This document shows positions 33,445-45,093 of a DNA stretch of 64,000 nt, piece after piece. Origin of the DNA: Theobroma cacao (lineage: Eukaryota > Streptophyta > Magnoliopsida > Malvales > Malvaceae). The notes below the pieces were generated by a model. That model saw only the letters and a list, made by a program, of their open reading frames with translations. It ran no database searches and was not told where the DNA came from. The position numbers and the translations under genes were made by a program. The stretch is taken from positions 18,750,924-18,814,923 of the forward strand of contig NC_030853.1 in NCBI RefSeq assembly GCF_000208745.1, written 5' to 3'. Position 1 is the first letter of the stretch; each line of letters opens with the position of its first letter.

Positions 33445-34245
33445 TGTTGGTACAAATGGGTTTAAGATGGAATTTAAGAACCGGCAAAATTGATTCCAAC
33501 GCGAGCCTTTCAATAGACTCTATTTTTAAGACTTATTTCACCCCACCATTCGGTATTCAAAGTGGAATAATGCAAATAGCCTTAGGGATACAATGAAGAT
33601 AATGTCTAACTTTGTCGTGCACTTTACGAGAGTAGACCGCTAGATACACCCGAGGGTTTGAAAAGTTATTCGACTTTAGAGCCTACTTTCTACAGCAAGT
33701 AGATCATAAGGAATTTGGACGTTTTTGTAGTTGATGAAAACTTAAATGTTTATGTTAATAGAACACAACACTTTTCTTGCTCTTGATTTTTGTGCTCTTG
33801 TTTTGTTTTTGATTTGATGTCTCAAAATAGTTGACAACAAGCCCTTTATATAGGCTTGCAAGTGTCTCTTCTTCAAGGACACAACCCTTTCATTAAGGCA
33901 CCATTTTGTCTAAAAGACATTTTTACATTTTTCAAGACACAACCTTTGGATAAAGGTATTGTTTCAATAATCATCTTATGAAAAGACAACTATTCCTTTC
34001 ATAAAACATAATCTTTAAGCTATAATTTGAAACAATTACTTTCCATATTTAACTTTTGAGCTATACTGTTTTATCAATTTGTCTCATAACCTTTGGATGT
34101 CATTTTACCAAGGGATATAACCATTCACATGAAAACTTACCTACAATCCAATAGTCACATTATGTCATTTTATGTGACATAACCTTTAAGCTAAGATAGC
34201 TTTTCATTATGTGACATAATCTTTTATTTTGAAAATACACCAACA
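33445..34245 (-). repeat. Copia A 5' LTR
   Basis: 801 bases, TGTTGGTA...CACCAACA, followed by TAATT at 34246-34250. On the minus strand a TATATAAA box lies at 33845-33852. The bases just inside include GTGGTATTC, possibly a decayed tRNA-Met type primer site. Confidence 0.92.
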
Positions 34246-34250
34246 TAATT

Positions 34251-35334
34251 TAATGTCCATCATCAAAACCCCGTTAATTTCTTCTAATCTTTTAGACAAA
34301 TTCGATCATTTTGTTCCCTTTGATAATAGAAATCCTTCAATTCTTACCAGAACCCTCCAAAGATTGATTGTTTCAAGCCAACGGCAACAGCGGTCTAAAT
34401 AGGGAAAAGTCTACTATTTGAGGTTGTATTTTATTTCACTTCATTTAATTTGATTGGTCAATAGGGTTGTTGGAGTGATAGGAAAAAAAGCCTAATGTTT
34501 TTTAGTAATATTTTAGAGTGAAAATAAGAAATCAATTTAATGAGGGGAATTGTGTATCTTAATTAGTCGCCCTTTTGAGTTAATAAATCCATCATTTTAC
34601 TTTCCCATGCTCTTACCTTGTTTCTATGTTTACATAGGGAAATGTGCATGTCTGTGTATGCCAGTGCATGTATGAACCTTATTTATGCATTTTTTTTAAT
34701 TAATGATTTCATAAAATGAAATGGTTTATTATCAGAGGTGTCTGCTTTAGGATGACAATGTTGAATTGAGCATGCTTGTGATGGATTGGCTAGATTTGTA
34801 TTTCATTTTCCAAGTGACAAAAATTGTTGAAGTTTGCTTTCCTCATATATTTTTGGTATTTTCAGGCATGTTATGGTGCTATGTTTGGTATTCTCCCCAT
34901 TTGTTTTACAAACAAGCACCGATGGAGCACATGCATTTAAATTATCTAATATAACATCAATATTTAAGATTAGCACAGTGTAATGAAGCTTTATGGTGTT
35001 CCTTTTTTTTTTCTCTTTAAAGAGCTTTAAGTTGTGATTAGCATTTCATGTTGATGTTTAGACATAGAATAAGTTGGACTTTTGTCGGATTCTTGCAAAA
35101 TTTATAGATTTCATGTTCATATATAGTCGTGAGGTGTCTTGGTGCCTCACATGACTGCGATTGAGTACACTTCTGAATTGCAAAGTCGCTCTGCAATTAC
35201 TAGCTAATAGCTATAAGAGAATACATTTGTCGATTAAATCTTATAATCATTGTTTTTTGTTTACATTCCATTGTGTAGTCAGCATGAGTACTCAAATCTG
35301 TGTGCCATCAGAAAACTTCATCCTGATGTTCAGT
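34251..35334. other. Non-coding flank of the duplicated segment (copy 1)
   Basis: Collinear with 54110-54139 plus 57117-58165 of copy 2. It is AT-rich with phrases such as GGGAAATGTGCATGTCTGTG, but no frame keeps a recognisable domain. I cannot say what it was. Confidence 0.55.
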
Positions 35335-36503
35335 GGCAATGTCAAGATTTTATGTTTAAGGGGACGAAAAATCAAAAACAATGTTTATAAATTAAACAAT
35401 TATATTAGAAATTCAATATTTGGCAATAATATAAAACAATTTAGACGAAAAAGTTCATATGAAAATTATACAAATAAATCCTGAAAATTATTCAAAGAAA
35501 TCAATCTTAATAATTTACTTAAAATAATTAACTAGTATAATTATAAATAATTTAATGATGACAATAATCTCAATTTCTAGATAAACTTAACAATAAACAA
35601 AAATTAACAAATATAATAACAAAAATCTCAATGGGAAGCAATCCCTTAAAAAATATTAAGGATTATCAATAAACAATTCAATGTAGAAGAAATTTTCTAA
35701 AATTAATAACAAAATTAAATACAATATTAATAAACAATTCAACGAGTAAGCAATCCTTGAATAGCAAACTTAATTGTTCATAAGAATCTAAGAAAAAAAA
35801 ACACAATTAATTTGTAGGAAAACAATAAAGTAATTCCTAAATAAATAAGTAATAACTAATCTTAAGTGCTTAATCAAATTGCTTTTGACAAAAATAGCTA
35901 GGATGGTAAATCCTAAATCAAAATCATCAAGTAAAATCATTAAATAAAGAAAAAATTTAAAATTGAAAATGATAAAAATAATAAATTAAGTAAATAAACC
36001 AATCTTACCAATTATCATGAAATGTAGATTCAGTTATTGACTAAAAGTTTTCTACACAAAGAATATTGACGAGCAAAAAAGTGTAAAAAATTTATTTTTT
36101 TTTGTTTCTATAGAATTTGGTAAAAAGAAAAAAGAGCAAGTAATGGTTGTGAGGTTTTGGAGAAGTGAGGTTTGAAAATAATTCTATTGCAATTGGTTTT
36201 ATTTTATTATTTTTGAAAAATGCAATTGGTTTTATTTTAGTCCTATTAAAATTAGTTGTTGACTAATTGTTGTGCTATATTTCACTAAACAAAAACTTAT
36301 TGTAGGAATAAAATTATAAAATTTCAAAAAATAATATGTAAAAAAATTTTAAAATTTTTGTAAGGATGAAATTATAAAATTTTTAAAAAGTAAAGGCAAA
36401 TTATAAAAATTTAAAAATTATTGAAGGGGAGAAATTAAAAAATTTTAAAAAATATATAGATAAATTATAAAAATTTAACCCTCCCGTCTACCTTTGCATC
36501 TGA
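35335..36503. mobile_element. Possible small DNA transposon, CAGTGGC...-ended, ~1.2 kb
   Basis: Left end CAGTGGCAATGTCAAGATTT (copy 2, at 58169: CAGTGGTAGAGTCAAGATTT) resembles the common plant repeat end CAGTGGCGGAGCCAGGATTT. The right end, reverse complemented, is CAGATGCAAAGGTAGACGGG. The interior is AT-rich with no gene. I found no TSD, so the limits are tentative. Copy 2 is cut by the gypsy element at 58606. Confidence 0.35.
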
Positions 36504-36590
36504 ACATTTCACTTATTGGTTGATGCCTGATCTTTCTGCTTAAATAGTAAAGTTCGAATGCTCTCTCTCCCAATAACTTTCCCTCAATTA

Positions 36591-36614
36591 TAAAAAAAAA
36601 AAAAAAAAAAAAAN
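36591..36614. other. Poly(A) run with an ambiguous base (n)
   Basis: A homopolymer of about 23 A ends in n at 36614. It is the only ambiguous base in the window and probably marks an uncertain read through the homopolymer. Confidence 0.9.
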
Positions 36615-36639
36615 GAAAAGGCTAGTGGGGGTAAAGTTC

Positions 36640-37793
36640 TAGAAGAATAAGTTCGAGACCCACAAATTGATATTCCTATGGAATCTGAACATGAGGTTAT
36701 GACATCTGATGTACAACCATAACCTCAAGAGACATAACCACTCAAAGGTCTAGTAGTATATGTTAAGTTCTTAAGCGATATGGATTTCTCTTGGATAGAG
36801 ACGTATTGCTCATAAATGATGAGCCTATAACCTATGAAAAGGCGATATTGGACATTGATTTTAAGAAATGGCAAGAAGCCATGAAATTTAAAATGGATGC
36901 CATGGATACAAACTGAGTATGGACTTTAGTGGATCCACTTAAAAGGATAAAATCCATTAGGTGCAAGTGGGTCTTTAAGAGAAAAATCGATGTAGATGGC
37001 AAGGTGCAAACTTTTAAAGCTAGACTGGTAGCAAAAGGTTATAAACAAAGATAAGGAGTTGACTTTGAGAAAACTTTTTGACTAGTAGGTATGCTTAAAT
37101 CTATTAGGATTTTGGTTGCAATTCCTGTATACCATGATTATGATATATGACAAATGGAAGTAAAAACTGCATTCCTTAATAAAAATTTGCAAGAGAAAGT
37201 GTACATTACATAACTTGAGGGTTTTCCATCCAATGCTAGTGCCAATAAGGTGTGCAAGCTTCAAAAGTCCATTTATGAACTTAAGCAAGCTTCTCGAAGT
37301 TAGAATATCTATGTTGATGAAGCTGTCAAAGGGTTTGACTTCATTAAGAATGATGATGAACTGTGTGTCTACAAGAAGGCTTGTGGGAGCGCCATTATTT
37401 TCCTAGTACTGTATATGGATGACATATTGCTCATGGAAAATGATATACCATTGTTGCAATCTACTAAGATTTGGCTATCCAAACAATTCTCCATGAAGGA
37501 TTTGGGAGAAACAACTTACATTTTGGGAATAAAGATCTATAAAGATAGATTTAAAAGGTTGCTTGGTCTCTCCCAATCCACATACATAGACAAGGTGATA
37601 AAGAGGTTTATCATGATGGAGTCCAAGAAGGGGCACTTGCCTATGTCACATGGCATCTATCTCTCCAAAGACATGTGTTTAAACAATCAGGAGGAGAGAG
37701 ATCGCATAGATAAGATCCCATATGTTTCAGCAATAGAATCTATCATGTATGTAATGTTATGCACTAGACCAGATGTATCTTATGCAATGATGT
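36640..37793 (+). pseudogene. Ty1/copia RT fragment, unrelated to elements A and B
   Basis: Plus-strand blocks are typical of copia RT: KCKWVFKRKIDVDG-like bases near 36960, ARLVAKGYKQ, then QMEVKTAFLNKNLQEKVYIT and KVCKLQKSIYELKQASR. The catalytic box LYMDDILLM (37408-37434) is kept. Next come WLSKQFSMKDLGETTYILGI, YIDKVIKRF and MYVMLCTRPDVSYAM. The match stops at about 37793, where another repeat begins. At least eight stops occur. No LTR, gag or integrase is present. Confidence 0.85.
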
Positions 37794-38454
37794 CACGTTT
37801 GGTTCGCGGAATAGAATAGCTATTTTGTGAGAATAAAATAAGATGGGAAAAGAATAGAATAGTTATTACCTAGTTGGTACAATGAATGGAATGGAGTAGG
37901 AACAGTTATTATGACTTATTGTAGTGTTTGGTTGCTAAAAATAATTTTGGAATAAGAAAGAAATAGAAGATAAAAAGACAAAACTACCTTTTATTATATA
38001 TATGATTATTTATTTTTTATTTTTAAAAATTTATAATTTATTTAAAAAAATAATAACTGATAATTTAAGTGTTAAAATTTTATATATAATTTAATCATTA
38101 GCATTATATAAGATTAATATTTATTAGAACTTAAATATTATTATGATTAATTTTTATTTTATTTTATTTTATTTTTTGAATATTAATAATTTATAATTTA
38201 TTTCAAATATTAATAATTGATAATTTAAATAATATCATTTCATTTATAATTCAATACTAACATTATAAAATATTAATAATTATTTGAAGTGTATTTTAAC
38301 CTTATATATAATAATGAATTTTATGTATGTTATTTATATTAAATTTTATTATATTTGATGTTATTATTTTGTTATAATTATTTTAATAATTATAGTTTTT
38401 AAATTTAAATAATAAAATTATTTTTAATTATAAATATTTTTATTTAATGGTGTT
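37794..38454. other. AT-rich repeat debris, possibly a MITE-type element
   Basis: The start, ACGTTTGGTTCGCGGAATAG, resembles the ends of small plant inverted-repeat elements, and GTGTTTGGTTGC recurs at 37930. A matching inverted end could not be shown. The rest is over 80 percent A/T by eye, without genes. Confidence 0.35.
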
Positions 38455-38690
38455 AAACGTGTTATTAATCGTGTCGTGTAGTATATTGACACGTTTAATA
38501 AAAGTGTTAATCGTGTCGTGTCCTGTTACACGTGTATTAAACGTGTACGTGTACATGTTTTAAATTTAAGACATGAATATTAAACGTGTCGTGTTCATGT
38601 TTAGTCTTAACGTATTTCGTATCTAAACGTGTCTGACACGTTTAAGACACAAAAACACGAATTGTCGGGTCTACCTCCGCCTCTGTTGAT
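38455..38690. repeat. AACGTGTC-rich repeat with a palindrome
   Basis: The motif AACGTGTC(G/A)TGT or its complement occurs about ten times. The stretch 38624-38644 is a palindrome, TAAACGTGTC T GACACGTTTA. The end, GGGTCTACCTCCGCCTCTG, is similar to the end at 36484-36503. It looks like one terminus of a dispersed repeat of unknown class. Confidence 0.55.
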
Positions 38691-39289
38691 GTTCCATTAT
38701 GACATGTTAGGTTATGGAATACTATTATGGTAATCTTTTACCTTAAGCTCATAAGCCAAACACACAATGTGTATGTTTCTTATGAGGTTGAGTCCTTGTC
38801 ACAAGTGAATAAGTAGAAAATGAAAAAGGTTAATGTGTGAAGTGATAATCATCTTCACAAAACCATAGCAAAATATTTTAACTAAAAGAAGAATTGTTGT
38901 TAAAGGCATTTTTTAGCAGAAAATAGTTTACATATTTTGCGTCAAGTCTGCATTCTCCTTCTCTTCAATCTGAAATTTTTTATTTATTCTTATTTTTTGG
39001 TTTTGGTTCAGAAAATAGAAATGGAGTTTATTTTTATTGTGCGGGACTTACAGTGTGAGATCTACCAAGGGAGAGGGGAATGCGTCGAAGGAGGAAAGAG
39101 AGAAAGGACGGAGATATTGAAGAGCAGAGAAGTGTGAGGAACCACAAATTAGTGAGAGAAAGAAAAGAAAGGAGGGCAAAGGGGAAACTTTTTTTAATGG
39201 ATCAAATAAAGTAAGACATCGTTGAGAATACGCCTCTCCTGGAAAGCAGACACTTGAATCAAAAGAAATTAATAAGGTTCCACTCATGA
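38691..39289. other. Intergenic stretch, no gene seen
   Basis: A plus-strand frame at 38937-39137 and a minus-strand frame at 39048-39287 have no domain. This DNA lies beyond the truncated end of the resistance pseudogene. Confidence 0.5.
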
Positions 39290-40861
39290 CTCATCTATCC
39301 TCGGGTTCTTCATCCTCTGAGCTAAAGTCTTCCGCTTCACCCAATCCATCATAACTTATCTTCAAAAGTTTTTGAATTTCTTGGTGGGGATGTTCCTTTA
39401 ATTTCTTCATTTCACTTTCTCAGTGTTCTCTGCTCCGTTGATACAGTGATGAACCCAATACTTTGAGAGCTAATGGAACACCTCTGGCATATTGCAGTAC
39501 TCTGTTTGATAGATCCTTGAAATCATCGACTGGATGGTTTTGCTTGAAGGCATACAGAGAGAAAAGCTGAAGAGAGTTATCGTCATTTAATTCATGAACC
39601 TCATATAATGCATCAACAACTCCATTCCTGAGGACTTGTTTATCCCTAGATGTTACAATAATTCTACTTCCTGGACCAAAGTGATCATGATTAACAGCTA
39701 AACTTTCTAGCTGTTCAACCTCACTAACATCATCAAGGACAACAAGAACCCTTTTGTGGCGGAGTCTGTCCTTGATGAATGTGGATTCTATTCTGGGAGT
39801 ACTTATATGGAGGTTTTTCTCTTCTAAAATATTGGAAAGAAGTTGAACCCGTAGAGAAGTGACTGCACCAAGTTTCTCTGACTCTTCCCTAAACATTTGC
39901 CAGGAAGTAGTAACTTTCAAACTGGGAAAAGGCCTCATCATAAATAGCTTGAGCAAGAGTTGTTTTGCCTATACCACCCATCCCCCAAATTCCTATGACA
40001 CGAATGCTTTCCCTATCACCAACGCATAACAAGGATCTAATTTGCTCCATTTGAGGACCTATTCCAATCAGTACCTCACAGTCACTTGCAGACATGCGAT
40101 TCAACTTCTTTAGAACATCTTGAGCAATTTCCTCAATGATTGTGGGCTCATGCCTACCAAATAAGCAAAAGGCGAGGATGGTAACAATATAGAACGAACC
40201 GCAAATGAAAATGAATTGTCTAAATAGAATCCGTTACAATAAGACAAATTCATAGATAAAATAAGTTTCAATTCATATGTGGAAAAAAATATATACCAAA
40301 AGCATGAATAAAGAGAAAGCGAAAAATAAGATGAATATAAATCAAGTTAAGCAGGAAGGGTAAGAAGCATAAGGAGTACTCACTCATCTTTTTTCATATG
40401 AAAGCCGCTTAAGTTACCAGCTTGAGTCAAAGCATGCCTCCACTTCTGGACCTTGTCTATCCTATTCTTTTCATGTTCAGCAAAAGCCTGTTGAAAACTC
40501 CCAGTCTGGTTCCGTACGTCTGATGGGTCAACATGGTAGAAAACGGGCACCACGAGCAGTCCCTTGTATCCTTGAATTCCATTATCTTGGAGAGTTCTTC
40601 CAAGCACCATGATGAAGAAGCATAGTTTTTAGAAAAAACAATCGCTGAAATCGTGGACTCTTGGATTGCGTTCAACAGCGCTGAAGAAATTTCCTCTCCC
40701 CTTGGCAATTCTTCGGAATCAATATAAGTTCCAATTCCTTTCAGTTGCAAAGCTTGATGTAGGTAAGCGAGGAAGTTATTGCGAGTGTCTTCGCCTCTGA
40801 AACTCAAAAAAACTTGGTGCTTTAGTGGACGGAAGGAAGAAGGAGAGGAAAGGGAAGCCAT
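39290..40861 (-). pseudogene. TIR-NBS (TNL-type) disease resistance gene, truncated and frameshifted
   Basis: On the minus strand, start ATG at 40861. The TIR domain has HQVFLSFRGEDTRNNFLAYL, SEELPRGEEISSALLNAI, FSKNYASSSWCLEELSKIM and VVPVFYHVDPSDVRNQTGSF. A one-base frame change lies at about 40560-40575. An intron runs from a GTGAGT donor (40383) to a TAG acceptor (40154). The NBS exon has the P-loop GIWGMGGIGKTTLAQAIYDE, kinase-2 KRVLVVLDDV, GPGSRIIVTSRD and the GLPL-type ARGVPLALKVLGSS. An extra T near 39892 shifts the frame before REESEKLGAV. TGA at 39420-39422 replaces the usual Trp of SREHWES. After it only EIQKLLKISYDGLGEAED remains, then unrelated frame. The ARC2/MHD and LRR are missing. 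TNL proteins are cytosolic or nuclear immune receptors; this copy cannot make one. Confidence 0.9.
40384..40861 (-). pseudogene. TIR exon of the TNL pseudogene
   Basis: About 160 codons, the normal size of a TIR exon. The Ser/Glu-rich entry is followed by the conserved VFLSFRGEDTR (alphaA entry), YIDSEELPRGE (BB-loop region) and SSWCLEEL, which contains the conserved glutamate needed for NADase activity in the family. The frame shifts by one base after KIMEFKDTR and resumes at GLLVVPVFYHV. Confidence 0.88.
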
Positions 40862-40983
40862 CAGAGAGCAGAGATTGGTTTTCTGCGAACTCGCGTAGAA
40901 GCTGGGATTCTTTAATGAAGCTTTTGCTACTGTAAGAATGAATGAAGTATGGCTTCTGCTTCAACTGTTATAGTATTAACATT

Positions 40984-40991
40984 TATTTATA
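40984..40991 (-). promoter_or_regulatory. Candidate TATA box upstream of the TNL pseudogene
   Basis: TATAAATA on the minus strand in CATTATAAATAAATG, about 125 bases before the ATG. Spacing fits a plant core promoter with a short leader; prediction only. Confidence 0.4.
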
Positions 40992-42149
40992 ATGGGGTAA
41001 TCGTAACTTGCTTGAAATTTCAACGAAATGCCTTGGCTTAGCATAAAGGAGTAGAGCAATTAATAATTAATACCTGTTACCGTGTCCCACGCGTTATTGT
41101 ACGACGTTTTTTGAATTTACCGTTGACATAAAATAAATGAAGCACTGCAAATTTAATTTTAAAATGCTATTTTCTCGTTAAAAAAATATTTCTCATTTTT
41201 AATTTGGGAAAGAAGTTTTATACATATGTTGTGATCGTTGTTCACCAAGTGCTACATGTTTTTCAAAGTCTCTTAAAAAGAAATGATAAAATACCTTGAT
41301 TTTTTAGTGCTTTTGGAGAAGTAAATATATATAGACCCATCTTGTAATATTTTTTTTCCAATTCAATTGATATTATTGTCTCATTTAGGTCATAAAAAAT
41401 TTTCATGTAAAATCAATAACAATACTATATATTTAATCAACGCCATGGGTTTATAAAGTATGTAGATGTATTCATATGATTGAATGAATTGATCAACATT
41501 GACCAATTGACACCAAAGAAACAAAAAAATCAAGCACTTTAAATTTTTATATATATATTTAAATTTTATTTTCTCATAAAAAAGTTTTGAATTATATCCA
41601 AATTATTTTTAGCAAGATTTCACATTATTTTGACCAAAGACTTTAAACTGTACATAACCATGTTGCCATGTTCAGTTATCATTACAACTGAAAACCCCTA
41701 AAAAAATTTATAAAGTTACACAAACATTCCCTTCCCTTGATCCCTTCCCTTCATTCCAACAGGGAAATAGATCATTTTTTGACTTGAACTTAATCAGATT
41801 ATATTATTTATTAGTAAGTAATTTAATTTAATTTAATTTTTTTAAAAAATATATATATTTTTAAGAATATAAAATAAGTATTTATTATGTTAATAATAAA
41901 ATTGGGTTTAGCTTTAAAAATAGGAGGTCCCATGCATGGACCTAACTGACCTCTAATGCAAGAGTAAAGATTCCTTAAGCCCAGTCGTTGTGGAAATTTA
42001 CTAGAATTGGTGAAGGATAAAAAGCAATGGAGTCAAGCTGACAGCAAACAACATTGACCCCAGCCTTCGGACCCAAATCGTCACCTATCACTTCTCTTAA
42101 TTGATAACTCCGCATGTTACGTCGTTAAATAAAAAAAAAACCTAATAAT
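40992..42149. other. Intergenic AT-rich DNA, no gene seen
   Basis: Upstream flank of the TNL pseudogene. No frame with a domain, and no repeat ends that I can support. Confidence 0.55.
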
Positions 42150-42930
42150 TATAAAAAATTAACACTAGTATCAATTATTTTTAAATTAGTTTTTAATAAT
42201 AATAAAGAGATCAAATTCATTGAAATTTGGATAAAAAGATTGAAAAAACAAAATTGAGAGAGTAGAGGGACGAAATTCACTTTTCAACTTATAATCAACA
42301 CAAGATATATGACAATGAAAAATAAAGAGAAAAATAAGCCCAATGCAAAATAATAACAGTGATATTGAAATTTGTAACTTATAATTTGATTTTTGACTAG
42401 TTATTGATAAACATTGAAAACAAAAGAAAAAGATGAGCAAAAGCAGTATTGAAGAATATTGCAGGTGAGGAATGCAACTATTATATTAAAACTTCAATGG
42501 GTGGATCATGCTCATTCTTCATTATTGTTATTATTATTATTATTTTGATTCTTTTGCACTCTTTCGTCAATTATTTTAGCACTTTTTATTAAAACTTCAA
42601 TGGATGGATCAAGCTCATTCTTAATTATTATTATTGTTATTATTCACTCTTTTGTCAATTATTTTAGCACTTTCTACTGCTTTAGATTGGAAATTCCCTG
42701 CTGCTTGGATAATGGGTCAAAGACAAAGAAACACTGAATCTTTTCTTTTCAGTCCTTTATCAACTAAAACGCGTTGCTCCTATTTCTTTTCATATTCGAG
42801 AAAACTACAACAAAGACCATTCGCATGGGCCCATTGCAAGAATATATCCCTGAATTTAAGCAAATTAGTAGAAAATCAACTACAAAACGGCTCCATCTTA
42901 TCCATTTTGGTCTCTCATGGCTTCCAATGC
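42150..42930. repeat. Diverged direct repeat, copy a
   Basis: Aligns with 44056-44968: GTTTTTAATAA...AGAGATCAAATT, TTGAAATTTGTAACT, GAGAAAACTACAACAAAGAC and CTCTCATG(G/C)CTTCC occur in the same order in both. Within this copy a ~103-bp unit starting AAAACTTCAATGG(G/A)TGGATC is itself tandemly doubled (42488 and 42591). The frames here are not genes. Confidence 0.85.
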
Positions 42931-44055
42931 AAGGACTCATTGATAGAGGCAGTCCTAATTAAAGTGGAAATTTCCGACATCTTGAACTTTCTTTCTTCTT
43001 ATCTTCCGTTTTCCTTACATTTTGCTTAGAAGAAACCAGGATATTTCAATCTTTAATTGCAAAGACATGATTGTGTTTGTACCCAAAAAAAAAAAAATCA
43101 TCATTTTACTTTTACTTACATTGCAAGAGATTGATATATATAAAAGTATGCTTCCAACTAAAATGAAAAAAAAAAAATCAATGCTTTCAAAACAATATAT
43201 ACTTATATATTGTTGGATATTTTCAATAATACTAACTGTGGGACATAATTTTACATTGAAAAAATAAAATAAAGAAGAGTTTTCTTCAAATAAAGAGGAA
43301 ATAAAATTTAAAGTCCCAAATGAACCATAGATGAGCTTTGTAAGACTTGGTTGGTTTTGTAATTAATTAAATTGATAATATTTAATTAATAATAATATAT
43401 TATAATGACATGTGGACACATGACACTTCTAATTTATTTTTAAATTGCCAACACAGAGGTGTTTCTGCAATCAATAATTATAACTGTTGAAAACAGACAA
43501 TCATGTCTATTAGAGACAAATAGTCATGTCTGTTGATATAAGGTATGCTTTCGAACTAAAACGAAAAAAAAAACAATGCTTTTAAAACTATATATAAAAT
43601 ATGTATAAGCATTTAAAGGAACAATTGCAATATGATATTTGCTTTGAATGAAAAATTATATTGAAAAAGAATGGGCATGCATGTTCGAAGATTGAATTTG
43701 ATCATTCCAATATCTCAATTCACTAGTTTTAGTTATTTTCCCTCAATTTTAATAAATTTAGTTTCTTTATTTTTATTAAAAATCAATTTAAAAACAATTT
43801 ATAACCGTATGAAGATTTTGCTTTCAATTTGGATAACGTGGCATTTTGATGATGACTCAGTTACATGACACATATCAATCGAAAAAAAATATCATATTTT
43901 ATTTTAATTAAATAATAACTATTTTTTTACATTTTGAAAAAAGAAAAACTTTTTATAAAAAAAAATAAACTTTTTTTTTACACTGATGTGTGTCTTATGG
44001 TCAAAAAAATTCAAAGTTGGCATGTTCCGTCATCAATAAAAATTAGTCGTATTAT
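42931..44055. other. Spacer between the two direct repeats, no gene seen
   Basis: AT-rich; contains short A runs and the phrase AATCATGTCTATTAGAGACAA. No element ends or domains found. Confidence 0.5.
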
Positions 44056-44968
44056 AAGTGTTTAACATTGTTATCAATTATTTTAAAATTGATTTTTAAT
44101 AAAAATATATAGATTAAATTTATTAAAATTAGGTAAAAAGATTAAAATAACAAAATTAAGATAATAGAGGGACAAATTCAAAATTCAACCCACAATTAAC
44201 ACAAGAATATGATAATAAAAATGAAGAGAAATAAGCCAAATGTAAAATAATAACCGTGACATTGAAATTTGTAACTAATAATTCGATTTTTGTTGACTTG
44301 CTATTGCTAAATATTGGAAATAAGAGAAAAAGATGAGCAAAAGTACTATTGACGAATATAATAGGCAAGCAATGCAACTATTAAACTTCAATGGATGATA
44401 AGTTCATTTTTTTTTTTTTGGCTCAATAATAATAAGTTCATTTTTATTATTATTATTAGAGGTCAACCCGTGCATTGCACTAACCTGTCCAACTTATAAC
44501 TCTCAGTGCAGCCCATCCACCAAATACGTCATAACTCTCTTCCTCTAGGTCCACGTGGCAAAATTTGAGAGTTCTGTTGGAAGTCTTCCTGAATCCTGAA
44601 GCTTTCACATGACTAAGAGTGAAAACCCGATTGTGATTTCCTTTTATATATAGTATAGATTATTTAGGTTATTTATTTAGGTTTCTTTTTCACTTTTTTA
44701 TTAATTTTTAATACTTTTTACTGTTTTGGATTGAAAATTTCCTAGTGATCAAGCTTTCTGCTAGGTTAATGGGTCAATGACAGTAGAAACACATTTTTTT
44801 TTTCTTTTCAATCCTTTATTGTACGAAAACGCGTTGCTCCTCTTTCTAATTTTCATTTCGGAGAAAACTACAACAAAGACCATTTGCATGGATTCATTGA
44901 AAGAATATATCCAATAAATCAACTAGAAAAACAGCTCTATTTATCCATTTGGCTCTCTCATGCCTTCC
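44056..44968. repeat. Diverged direct repeat, copy b, with a ~210-bp insertion
   Basis: Matches copy a at 42150-42930. The extra block from about 44459 to 44668 starts AACCCGTGCATTGCAC and ends TTTTATATATAGTATAG. That start and end pattern is common in dispersed plant repeats, but I cannot name the class. Confidence 0.8.
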
Positions 44969-45062
44969 TTTTCCCTCCTTCCACTTACTTGCGGCAACCA
45001 AATAATCAAGTGGTTTCAAGTTTATATTTAATGCAAGAGTGTGCCTCTCGGATAAGAAGATA

Positions 45063-45093
45063 ATATATATATATGTGTGTGTGTGTGTGCGCA
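45063..45093. repeat. (AT)n(GT)n microsatellite
   Basis: ATATATATATATAT followed by GTGTGTGTGTGTGT and GCGCAC; alternating purine-pyrimidine over about 30 bases. Confidence 0.9.

Larger units (their letters stand above)
20191..34245 (-). mobile_element. Ty1/copia LTR retrotransposon A (split by an Athila-like insertion)
   Basis: LTRs at 20191-20977 and 33445-34245 begin TGTTGGTG (TATTGGTG in the left copy) and end CACCAACA, flanked by TAATT on both sides. Minus-strand order is gag, zinc knuckle, protease, integrase, RT, RNase H, the copia order. The Athila-like element is inserted between integrase and RT at 23200-31163. Removing it leaves about 6.1 kb between the ends. The element in copy 2 has the same flanking TAATT, so this insertion is older than the segmental duplication. 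Many frame breaks and lost active sites make it inactive. Confidence 0.93.
1086..35767. repeat. Segmental duplication, copy 1 (interrupted by MULE and Athila-like insertions)
   Basis: Bases 1086-1147, 19014-23199 and 31164-35767 align collinearly and in the same orientation with 45414-58605. Subtracting the MULE plus its TSD (17,875) and the Athila-like element plus its TSD (7,969) leaves 8,838 bases. Copy 2, treated the same way, leaves 8,840. Shared content is a LINE fragment, an AT-rich stretch, a copia element with TSD TAATT, an AT-rich flank and a small repeat. The true left limit is hidden by the LTR ending at 1085. The right limit is where copy 2 is cut at 58605. Confidence 0.9.

Noticed and set aside
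35161..35484. 107-codon frame as a host gene
   Set aside because: Overlaps the end of a probable transposon, no domain, and the copy at 57990-58320 is broken.
36530..36614. tRNA-derived SINE (GTTCGAATGCTC resembling a B box, then poly(A))
   Set aside because: No A box at the right distance and no TSD around the poly(A) run.
39048..39287. Minus-strand frame as the missing LRR part of the TNL
   Set aside because: No leucine-rich repeat spacing; sequence unrelated to LRR.
42634..43029. 131-codon plus-strand frame
   Set aside because: Part of the diverged direct repeat; the paired copy at 44700-44970 has no matching frame.
44462..44668. Helitron end (AACCCGTGCATTGCAC...)
   Set aside because: No CTRR terminus with a hairpin could be seen, and no Rep/helicase coding is present.
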